Source: Neofusicoccum parvum (taxonomy: Eukaryota; Ascomycota; Dothideomycetes; Botryosphaeriales; Botryosphaeriaceae). Taken from it: a DNA stretch of 64,000 nucleotides. The notes beneath the pieces are model-generated. The model saw only the letters and a list, made by a program, of their open reading frames with translations. It did not search any database and was not told the origin of the DNA. Shown here in pieces: positions 55,428 through 64,000 of this stretch; the stretch's first letter is position 1; every line of letters begins with the position of its first letter. The stretch covers positions 1,674,001 through 1,738,000 of the forward strand of contig CP087216.1 in the NCBI GenBank assembly GCA_020912385.1. The letters are read 5' to 3'. A program made the position numbers and the translations under genes.

Positions 55428-56539
55428 ATGAGCAGCCCCAAGCGGAGGATTGAGACAGATGTAGGTCACACTGCGACTACAGGATTGGAAGAAAGCAAGG
55501 ACTAGGGGCTGACGGAGCACTTGCGCGTCGTGCATACAGGTCATGAAGTACGTGTTGGCTGGCTGGGGAATCACTCTGGTATAGGTAGTTCCTGTCACTA
55601 ACAACTCGGCAGGATGTACGTGGAATCGCCGCTGAGACGCCTCACCGCTGCGGCCTCTGCCCAGACTGTACTGACGCCACGCGCCCAGGCTGATGAGCGA
55701 CTATGAAGTCACTCTCGTCAACGATAACAGTGAGCATCCTTAGCGCTCGTGGCAGCGCCATCGTTCGCGATGTTTTCGCATTCTGACGGTGTCGCGCAGT
55801 GTCCGTTCCCGACCCAGGCCCCCGAGAGGCGCAAAGGCGACGCGCAGCAGGACTGACGGACGATGCAGGCAAGAGTTCTACGTGCGGTTCAAGGGACCGG
55901 AAGAGAGTATGGACCTGTTATATAGAATCTCGCACACTGCTGCGCCCCGTGAGTCCTGCTTGTTAACTTTTCGTGTGTACTGCAGCTCCCTTCGCCGGTG
56001 GTCTGTGGAAGATCCACGTCGAGCTTCCCGACCAGTACCCGTACAAGAGCCCCAGCATTGGCTTCGTGAACCGCATCTTCCACCCCAATATCGACGAGTT
56101 GTAAGCCTGCCCATTTGGCTAGCGCCGTCGGGACTTTTCGCTGAGAGCCGCCATGAACAGATCCGGCTCCGTTTGCTTGGACGTCATCAATCAGACCTGG
56201 TCGCCCATGTACGACATGATCAACATCTTTGAGGTCTTCCTCCCGCAGCTTCTGCGCTATCCGAACCCCACGGACCCGCTGAATGGCGAGGCGGCTGCTC
56301 TGCTCATGCGCGAACCGAAAAGCTACGACGCCAAAGTCAGAGGCATGTACACTGTGGCAGACATGAAGCAAGACCCCAGGATCTAATACGTCTACACAGA
56401 GTACGTGAACAAGTACGCCTCCAAAGAAGCCGCAGACGACGCAGACGAGGACAGCGACGAAGAGGACGAGATGAGCTCAGTCGGCAGCTACGAGTCAGGA
56501 GAGGACGAGGAGCCGGCAGGCAACATGGAGGAGATCTGA
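55428..56539 (+). CDS. UBC8: UBC8/UBE2H-type ubiquitin-conjugating enzyme E2, nine exons including 8-, 3- and 1-nt exons
   Basis: Exons 55428-55460, 55540-55547, 55613-55615, 55689-55729, 55800, 55869-55906, 55986-56100, 56161-56342 and 56400-56539 give 186 aa. The product reads [22 protein letters not shown], then [34 protein letters not shown] with the catalytic Cys at residue 85, [18 protein letters not shown], and an acidic tail ([12 protein letters not shown]). Yeast Ubc8, as I recall its sequence, has KLLMSD, NDSMQEF and Cys85, so both extra Met residues are expected. They are supplied only if a 3-nt exon (GAT) and a 1-nt exon (T) are included. The last intron needs a GC donor (GCATGT). 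Yeast Ubc8 works with the GID/CTLH ligase on gluconeogenic enzymes. Exon assignments beyond the coding match await transcript evidence. Confidence 0.88.
55540..55547 (+). other. UBC8 8-nt exon
   Basis: GTCATGAA lies between acceptor CATACAG and donor GTACGT. It encodes V-M and two bases of Lys. The flanking introns are 79 and 65 nt. VMK follows ETD in the family, so its inclusion is required. Confidence 0.85.
55613..55615 (+). other. UBC8 3-nt microexon (GAT)
   Basis: Upstream is a complete intron (55548-55612: GTACGT donor, CACTAAC branch, GGCAG acceptor). Downstream is another (55616-55688: GTACGT donor, TACTGAC branch, CCCAG acceptor). Joined as AA|GAT|G it gives AAG-ATG (Lys-Met). Skipping it keeps frame but removes one residue from the conserved VMK-x-LMSD spacing. 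Confidence 0.75.
55800..55800 (+). other. UBC8 candidate single-nucleotide exon (T)
   Basis: Exon 4 ends AAC A (phase 1) before GTGAGC. The next coding block, G CAA GAG TTC, needs two preceding bases. The one base between acceptor GCGCAG (ending 55799) and donor GTCCGT (from 55801) is T, giving A|T|G = Met, the residue expected before QEF. Both flanking introns (70 and 68 nt) have CTGAC branch sites and CAG acceptors; donor GTCCGT is weak. A one-base assembly error is the main alternative. Confidence 0.6.
56343..56399 (+). other. GC-AG intron in UBC8
   Basis: This 57-nt intron has donor GCATGT, a TCTAAT branch and acceptor CACAG. It joins AGA-G|AG-TAC to give R-E-Y-V, matching the family's K-E-Y. 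Using the nearby GT (GTACAC, 56347) would break frame. Confidence 0.78.
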
Positions 56540-59500
56540 TTTACCTCTTTCGTTTTCCGCGCCATCATCTGCATCCAGGCCTTTCCACACGTTTTCCTCT
56601 TCCAACGCTAAATTAACCTTCCTCTCTATGCATCAGCGAGCATCATTTGAGAACACTTTTCCCCCTTACCCCTGCCCCTTCCCTTCCCCTGGCTTCTCCC
56701 GACAGATTGCTTAGGCTTGGATATCACGGCGTGATGGGGTTGAGTTCGGTCTGCGGCCTTTTTTGTTTTTTTTTTTACTTCTTTTTCTTGAAGCTATATC
56801 CCCGAGTCACAAGTGTTGTTGCTCAGGTTGATGCTATGGTCGCTGGCAATGGGCAAAGAGAGGCAAGGGCATATCCCGCGTAGGTATTACGCCCAAGGAT
56901 GTAAAGGCACACAGGCGCAACAGGCGCTACTGGAGTAGTGGAGTGTGAGGGGGAGGGCTTTGAATGTCGATGGGGATTAGACGAGTGGAATTGAAGAGGA
57001 AGGAATGAGTGGTCGGGGACTGAATGAGAATTTGTTATTCTTTGTCAAAGGCCGAAATATGGTGCTTGCACTCGTGTATGAAGTGGGTTGGTTGTCTTAC
57101 GACTTTACAGGGCGAGTACGCGAAGTGATCCGACACGACGCAAATGGGTATGTTCTCCCAGCGCAATTGTTTCATTCATTTTCAGCATTGTTGGATCTAT
57201 TTAAGCAATGTTCGGAACACTCGCCCATATCACAGGCCCTTTCTCACAAAATATTGTCGAACACCATTGGGTACTTTATCGTTTGGCTCTGCAGCGCTCT
57301 GCACCACCAGTAAATTATTGGAGTACCGTTGGGTAAATGGTCAAGGTCGTGACATGCGAGTCAACATCTCACTCGTATAATCAAAATAACAACTTTCTGA
57401 CGCAATTGAGCCACCTCTGCCGCTTTTTGTATCAACTCAGCGATCTCCGACGTTCTTTTCGGCTTCTCGACAAATGACTGGTTGAAAGATCCACCGTTCT
57501 CATGTCCTACTAGAAGTTGCATCTAGAACCCCGTCCTGACTTTGGGAGTATGCATAAATACTACGAGTATCCTTACAAGAGACTTCGGGACGGACCGGCC
57601 AACTTATTCTTACGGTCCACTCAACAATCTAACTTTTGCCTCCGGGAGACTGAAATAACGGGATACATAGGAATGAACATGACTGTTTTCCAGTTACCCA
57701 AATACTCAGATGTTCTATCTATATGAATTTTGCGGTATCGAACAGCTCTATTCATAACAAAGACCAAGTCGCTATAATATAATGCCAAATGAAGTTCTAC
57801 GTTCAGAAACTAATCAGGACAGCCAGCAAGGTAATATTTGAGCAGAAGTCCACACGTATTCAGACCACCACCACAGCAATAGCTCGGCCTTCAGACTAAA
57901 ACGGTGCATGTGGTGGTTTGGATATCGTCGTGCTAGATAGGACCACATACCGGTAGATAAAGAAGCTGCTGAAGCATTACCCAAATATGTATCACAAGGA
58001 CTTACCAGTCATGTTAGCAGTGATGTTTGAGGTAAATATTACTCAAAAGAGTGGGCAGAAGCCATGCGGATCTCGGACAACGTCCCGGAGCTCTTGAGTA
58101 AAGTCATACTGAGAATTTCCACCATATTTCGAGCAACTTCAAACGTGGGTCTGAATGTGCTCATTCTCAAAGGCGGAGAATTCTGGACACTTTAGAATAA
58201 ACACGCCTATTGATGACGCTCCTCCGTTAGTTCGTTGCGTGAAAATTGGTAGGCATTCCGGTGAAGCGTTGAGTAGATCTGGAGTTAGTAGGTCATTTGA
58301 CCTAGCAGACACCAGAACACTCTGACAAGATGTACTAATTGGCACAGAGAGAGTCAAATGATGAATGCAATAGGGATGCGAACTCGGGAGGCGCGAAGAG
58401 AAGAAAAGGCGACGTCTCATCTCGATCTGAATAATACAATGAACTCACAAACATGTCGTATAACAATCATGGTGTTCTGCTGCCAAGAAAGACGTGCGCT
58501 GGCTCTGCAGCAGATAGAAAGGTGTGGGGGCTGATGGCGAAATTGAGTATGGCGCGTGCGTCACAGGGCTGTGTAGCAGTAGGCGCTGATAAAAGCTCCT
58601 GGACCTCGTGAAGATCTATTGCTTCTACAGAAATGTATTCTCAGTAACGGGTGGCGCCCCGAAAATACCGAGTGGGCGGGTATAGATTGACATACAATCT
58701 GAACGAAACATCGTACTGGAGAAAGGAAGTATGCAGCCAGAATTTCCCCTTGATCGTCTTGACAGCCTTGCATTCTGGTTTTTGGCAGAGATAACGAATA
58801 TGTTATCAACGTGTTGATTGGAGACCCGGACATCAGAAAGCCATGCTCCTTCAAACTCAGTGGAGGATTTGGACTAGTAAATTTTCCGATTATTAATCGA
58901 ATGCTTTACTGGCACCACAAGCATCGATGATACAATTGACACAGCTGAACGATGCTTTCACTAAATGGGAAGCTCCTTGCGCCACATCGTATAATAATGC
59001 CTCGATCACAGAAGGTCTGAGATGGCTTGCATCTGCAGCTGACTGCGAGCTTATTGCAGTGTAAGAGTGCCTGAAAGGGTGCGGCGCATGCCGTCGTGTC
59101 GGCAAAGTGTTGTTCCTCCTTGCCGATATCCGTTCAGGGCACGGGGAAGGCAAAGAGGCAACCGGCAGGGTATGCATGCCAGGGACGCGGAAGCGGACGG
59201 CTGTTATTCTTCGCTGCAGATGCAGGGCGCTGCGCATGTGGCCGAGGGCTGGTTTCCTAGGGCATAGCCTAGAGCTATATCATCGACAGATAGCGTGCTG
59301 CTGGGTTCTCCAGACAGGCACGTAAGCAAGCATTCCCAAGCCGCGGAAGCGCGGACCTCAATCCTTCGGCTACTGCTGCAAGGCATGTGAGGAAAGAAGT
59401 GATGTGGGTCATGGGTGCTGCCAAGGCTAATGCCTGATTGCCTGGGGACATGCCCTGTCGAGGATTGCAGAAGTGTTAGCCACGGCGTTGGCGCCCAACC

Positions 59501-62169
59501 TGGAGAAAAAGAAAAGTTGTCAATAGTGCCGTCGAGGGGACGTTGAAATAAGAGACTCTTAATCCACCTAGACGTAATTAGTCGGCTCTAGTGGCGATGG
59601 GTTCCCGTGCATCCCGCACGAATACTCGCTCGCTAGCCGACGACCCCCGGGCGCCATCACACCAACGGCGATCGACATTCATGCACCAGGGAGGAGAAAC
59701 CGGCAATCTCCTCCGCTAGCAACGTCCCCGGTCGCATCCCCTGGTTCACAGCCAACTTGGACCTCTGCAGCCCTGAAAGATTGAAGGGCGAGCCGTTGGG
59801 GCAGTTCCAATTGGCTGGAATTATGCACCGAAGGCGAGAATGGGATACGCGGCTACTTGTTGGGGTGTGAGGGGCTGGCGTAACAACACGCACGTGGCGG
59901 CCTCCCTGATCTTCTGCTTGGTCGGGTCTTGGCCAGGATGCCATGTGGGTGTTGCGTCTGTTAATTGGGTCCTGCCCATTATTGAAGGCGACCACAGGAG
60001 GATTCCGCGGACCTCGACGAGCTGTGCCTCATTCCAGAAACATGGATGTGAAACAGAGGGGTCACACAACGTCCGACGAACGCCTCTGCGCACGCTGTCT
60101 CTGTTTAGCTCCCCGTAATGCCCGTATCTGCGCTGTTGTCCGATGCAAAGCTCAGGGACCTCGACCAACGACTCATGAAACCAGCCCTTGCTCTTGCAGT
60201 ATGCAGTTCACGGGCCTGCGTCATTTTGTGGTGGAGACGAAGGGAGCGAGAAAACGTGCGATGATCGTCGAGGGCGTGTGCTGCTAATAATGTAAATTTG
60301 GAAAAGCATGGAGATGTGGAGACATGATGGAAGAGGCGCGCAGCAGTCAGCACGAGGCCTTGCAGTGGCTTGACTAGAGATGACGCATGGAGCACGTTGT
60401 TCAGATGAGCCCTGTCGTACAGCTGCCGTCTTCCCGACAATCAGGAAAAGGAGCAATAGACAACGGGAGCAGCTCGAGCCAATGAACGACTGTCGTGGGG
60501 AGCGTTTGCTGGAACGGGACGATGGCCCAGAGTCGTGAAATGACAGCGCTCTCCACGCACCTATGGCCTCCAGGCCCTGCCCGCCATTGATCGTCCACTC
60601 CGGATATAAAACAGCCCCCAAACATTTCCGGGCACACGCGTGCGAAACGTGTCTGGGGACGTGCCAATCAGCATGGGCTTCCAGAAGGAAAAAGCAAGCA
60701 GCACGAAGGCAGGGTCGCCAAGGCATGACGAGCAGGACCTGCATTGGTCTCCGGCGGCGGACTCTTTTATTTTGCGCACCCAGCGGAGGGGTCGAGGGCG
60801 CGTTCTCCGACGTAAGATCGGCCTGCGCCGCTCGTATTGGCGGGCGAGTGAAACAAGAGCGCCGGTCAGAGACTCGGTCTCGCGTGACGAGGGCTGAAGG
60901 ATCTCGAGCCCACATAAGCGACGCGTGGTGGTGGGCGAGTGCGTGTGATGGACCTCCTGTTCCCAGGCTCCTGGGCCCGACACATGGCAGCCTCAGGGCT
61001 GATGATTCTGATGATCCACCTGCTCGTTTAGGGGCTCCGTGAGGAACGACCGAAGGACGTCGGCGGCCGACGACCATGACGGCACCGCGCACGGCGTTGG
61101 AGGCACGAGGGGCACGCAGAGGGCTCTGGAGGGCTCTGGAGGGCTCTGGAGGGGCGGAATTCCGCCGGGCGGGAGGCGAATGGACTGTCAGTCGTCCCTG
61201 GCGGGCGCGTTGGGGCCAGATCGGCCGTGGACTCGGCGCCACGAGATGAGATGATTTCATGAGAGCGGCGCGTCAGCCCTGCGGCGGAGGGAGGGTGGAA
61301 GGGTGGGCCCCAGGTCGCGCCAAGGGCTCGCTGGCGGCCGGCTGCCAGTCCTGTCGGGCTGGCGAGCGAGATGCGGCACAGCTGGTGGGACAGTGCGGCT
61401 CCTGCAGGTGTGAGTGGCGTCGCCGCGCTGCAGCGAGACGGTTTGGGAGAGGCGGATCGGCGGGCGTTTGCTTCTGGAAGAGTGGAAGGCGTGGAGATTG
61501 GCCCAGCACGGCCGTCACGCCTCTGGCTGGCGGTCGGCTCGGGCGGGAGACGCTGTTTCAGGGCGGGTGCGAGCCACACGTGGAGGCGCTGGCCGCAGGC
61601 TGCGTCGGTGTCGGTAGCTGCAGCGCTGGCGAGCGCCTGGAGCTGCGCCGGCCGGGCAGCTGGGGCGCTGCGGACCTGGGACGCGATCACCAGCGGCGTC
61701 GCCGCGGCCCCGAATCTTCATGCGGCGTCTCGCACATATTGCGCACTGCAGATCCACACTCGCGCGCGATCGGAGATATACACGCGCAGTTGCTGGAGCG
61801 GCGCCGCGGCTGCGACCATCGCGCGCTGGATTGAGCTGGGGCCCTAGCTGCGAGCGCACCCCTGCGTCTGCGTCTTCTCCTAACCCTACATAGAGCGGCC
61901 TCTCTACAACACTAGGGCCGTCTTTTGGCCATACGCCTTCCGCCCTCCTGCAGGCCACCGCGCCCGTTTCACTCTCGCACCCAGCGCTCACCCTACAAAC
62001 GTCGCGCCTCCCGCCCACGGCCTCGCCTGCTCCGCATCGCTCGCTCCTCGCGCTGCCAACCCTCGCCCGCGGCCTCGCCCACGCCGACAACACCACGCCA
62101 GGGGCCCTCGCCCGCCGCTGATGCACACCGCACCCCGACGCGGATGATTCCCTCGCCAACGCCGTCTCA
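56540..62169. other. Gene-free island, 5.6 kb
   Basis: No convincing gene. Three zones differ in composition: a T-rich UBC8 3' flank and AT-rich sequence with many stops (about 56540-58900), mixed sequence (58900-60550), and GC-rich sequence (60550-62165) whose long frames on both strands are Arg/Ala/Pro-rich noise. Minus-strand frames at 59657-60168 give a moderately protein-like string in two overlapping frames, but I recognise no family. I found no terminal repeats, reverse-transcriptase or transposase motif. The last 300 bp form a pyrimidine-rich leader for the kinase gene. Confidence 0.5.
61121..61150. repeat. 10-bp tandem repeat GGGCTCTGGA x3
   Basis: Three perfect head-to-tail units in GC-rich intergenic sequence about 1 kb upstream of the kinase gene. 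Confidence 0.9.
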
Positions 62170-64000
62170 ATGGGCAATTCGAGCGGGAAGCCGGTAGTCT
62201 TTACCGATGAAGGTGCGTCGCCCAGTCCTCCGCCGCCCACGCAGCGCCGCGATGCAGCCAGCCAGCGCTGCAGCCGCCTGCCCCTCCCACCGCCAGTCCT
62301 GCTGACCCCGGCCAGTCAACCTCAACCACTTCCGCCTGCTTCGAGTCGTCGGCAAGGGCGCCTTCGGCAAGGTGCGCATCGTCGAGCGCAAGGACACCGG
62401 CCTGACGTTCGCGCTGAAGTACATCCGCAAAGATGAGGGTCCGCCAGTCCCTGCCGCCGCGCTAGACACCCCCATGCTGACGCCGTGTAACAGTTGTGCG
62501 GTCCGAGAGCGTGCGCAACATCATTCGAGAGCGCCGGATGCTGGAGCACCTCAACCATCCCTTCCTTTGCAACCTGAGATACAGCTTCCAGGACATTGAG
62601 TACCTGTGCGTGCCCCGCCCCGGTGTACTGCCCGCCTGTGCTGATCCCCGCAGGTACATTGTAGTAGATTTAATGAATGGTGGCGACCTGCGCTTCCACA
62701 TCTCGCGCAAGACCTTCACCGAGGACGCCGTCCGCTTCTGGATCGCCGAGCTGGGTTGTGCCCTGCGCTACATTCACAAGCAGGGCGTCGTGCACAGAGA
62801 CGTCAAGCCCGACAATGTCTTGCTGGACTCGGAGGGACACGTGCATTTGGCCGACTTTGTAAGACACTGCCCTGCCCATGCTCAAAGGCCCGCTGATGCT
62901 GACCGTGCAGAACGTCGCCTCCGACTTCACCCCTGCGAAGCCGCTGACAAGCAAATCGGGCACTCTGGCCTACCTTGCCCCCGAAGTCTACGAAGGCAAG
63001 GGTTATTCGTGCGAGGTGGATTGGTGGTCGTTAGGCGTGCTCTTCTACGAGTGCATATACAACAAGGTACGCACTGGGTTGCATGTTTGTCGTTCGCTTG
63101 GATTGTCTAACCCTTACCAGCGGCCCTTTGAAGCCCGCTCGCATGAAGAGCTCTCGCAGAAGATCCAGAAGGCCGAAGTTCCCTACCCGGTCACCAGCCC
63201 TCCCGTTTCCATGCCGTGTTTGCATGCCATAAGCTCGCTGCTCGAGAAGGACAGACGGAAGCGAATCGGCGCCATCAGCTTCGAATCATTCACCGACAAC
63301 CCCTTCTTTCGTCCCCTCGACTTCGAGGCTCTGGAGTACAAGGAGATCGAGCCGGTCTTCACCCCGTCGAGTGACAAGACGAACTTCGATGCCACATACG
63401 ATCTGGAAGAGTTGCTGTTGGAGGAAGCGCCGCTTGAGGCCCGCGCACGGAGGCAAAAACCCCGTGAAGCATTGAAGGAGGATGCAACAGAGCAGGAAAT
63501 CCGGGCGGAGGAGCTGCACAAGATGATTGAGACTCTATTTGAGCCCTTCAATTACACGACTGTGGCAGCAGAGCGCGCGCCAGTTGTTAACCCGGAGGGT
63601 GGCACGCCAACTTCGACAGAGACGCCATCCTCGGAATGGCCGCGCCCCAAGTCTTCGTCCCGGGCCTGCGATGACGGCCATCAGTTAGTACCCACCACCA
63701 CGAACCCTGGCCACCAGCCCCGGAACATCACCCAATCCCGATCCACGACCCAGTCACCCAACGGCTCGCCCCCAATTCCCACCGCCAACCTCGCACCCGT
63801 CACCAGCGAGCCCGGTCAGAACCAAGTCAGCTTCGACCCTAGTGCTGAGCCTGTTTCTTACAGCAGACCGATCAACCGGCAAAGGGGAAGCACACGTAGT
63901 ACTAGCATGGGTGGAGGTGTGCAGGTCGTGCTTAACGAAACTGGTAGCTGGTCAGAGATGGCCAACCAGAGTTCGGCCATGATCACCCCGAAGCCGGACG
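62170..64000 (+). CDS. AGC-family protein kinase, STK32/YANK-like, 3' end outside window
   Basis: Exons 62170-62212, 62316-62438, 62494-62605, 62654-62858, 62911-63066 and 63121 to the window end. The start MGNSSGKP fits N-myristoylation (Gly2, Ser at 5-6), suggesting membrane association. The kinase domain shows the glycine loop VGKGAFGKV, the VAIK-type Lys in FALKYIRK, YIVVDLMNGGDLRFHIS, HRDVKPDNVLL, LADFN where most kinases have DFG, SGTLAYLAPEVYEGKGYSCE and VDWWSLGVLFYE. DFN in place of DFG, together with the NVRN-type helix (SVRNIIRERRMLEHL), points to the STK32/YANK branch. A long Ser/Thr/Pro-rich tail follows and is still open at 64000. The second intron uses donor GTCCGC, unusual but frame-preserving. 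Targets are unknown. Confidence 0.87.

Noticed and set aside
59657..60168. Two overlapping minus-strand frames giving a moderately protein-like string
   Set aside because: They need a frame change within a few bases, have no start context or splice sites of legal length, and match no family I know. They could be a relic, but support is too weak to list.
60208..61260. 350-codon minus-strand open frame
   Set aside because: GC-rich sequence with long frames on both strands; the translation is Arg/Ser/Pro-rich and not protein-like.

Overview
This is a gene-dense, GC-rich window of a filamentous ascomycete nuclear genome (Pezizomycotina; a dothideomycete-like fungus is my inference, not something the sequence proves). 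The evidence is short GT-AG introns of about 50-110 nt with CTAAC/CTGAC branch sites, fungal-type orthologues (PAN2, DBF4/NimO, ATG12, UBC8, PDR-type ABC transporter, ATP-dependent PEP carboxykinase, But2-domain secreted protein), and no bacterial operon structure. I rebuilt exon-intron structures by hand; exon coordinates are given in each entry.

Layout. 1-1017: 3' end of a KipA/Kip2-like kinesin. 1963-3918: membrane-anchored FUT8-like fucosyltransferase. 3919-7002: long gene-poor stretch. 7003-12382: PDR/ABCG multidrug transporter (5 exons). 13646-15827: PEP carboxykinase. 16594-20336: PAN2 deadenylase subunit. 21261-22721: a RelA/SpoT-domain protein, followed at about 22860-23088 by a frameshifted relic of a second, divergent RelA/SpoT domain. 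23517-24491 (-): LigB/DODA-type extradiol dioxygenase. 25125-25558 (-): small unknown protein. 26194-27921: ALDH-fold protein that has lost its catalytic Cys and Glu. 28329-34737: three tandem divergent F-box paralogues. 34846-36791 (-): CocE/NonD (S15) hydrolase. 37362-39245: acidic disordered nuclear-type protein. 41748-42463: secreted But2-domain protein. 45026-45502 (-): 158-aa unknown protein. 46616-47761: short-chain dehydrogenase. 48588-50770: DBF4. 52032-52960: ATG12. 53179-54252 (-): ketopantoate hydroxymethyltransferase. 55428-56539: UBC8/UBE2H E2 enzyme. 56540-62169: gene-free island. 62170-64000: STK32/YANK-like AGC kinase, cut by the window end.

Functional picture. Most genes are unrelated housekeeping or metabolic loci, as is usual in fungi. 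There are loose themes: gluconeogenesis and its control (PEP carboxykinase, and UBC8, whose yeast orthologue acts in degradation of gluconeogenic fructose-1,6-bisphosphatase), ubiquitin-type conjugation (UBC8, ATG12, F-box trio) and mRNA turnover (PAN2). I see no biosynthetic cluster, transposon, CRISPR array or rRNA gene, and recognised no tRNA gene by eye.

The most unusual signal is in UBC8. To recover the conserved protein, its 5' half must be spliced through three tiny exons of 8, 3 and 1 nt. Each is bounded by introns with good branch sites and acceptors, and the reconstructed enzyme puts its catalytic Cys at residue 85, where I recall it in yeast Ubc8. Other items worth a look are two GC-AG introns sharing the donor hexamer GCATGT (DBF4 and UBC8), the fungal RelA/SpoT protein with its decayed neighbour, the catalytically dead ALDH, and a pair of 10-bp palindromes flanking a CCAAT box in a divergent promoter.
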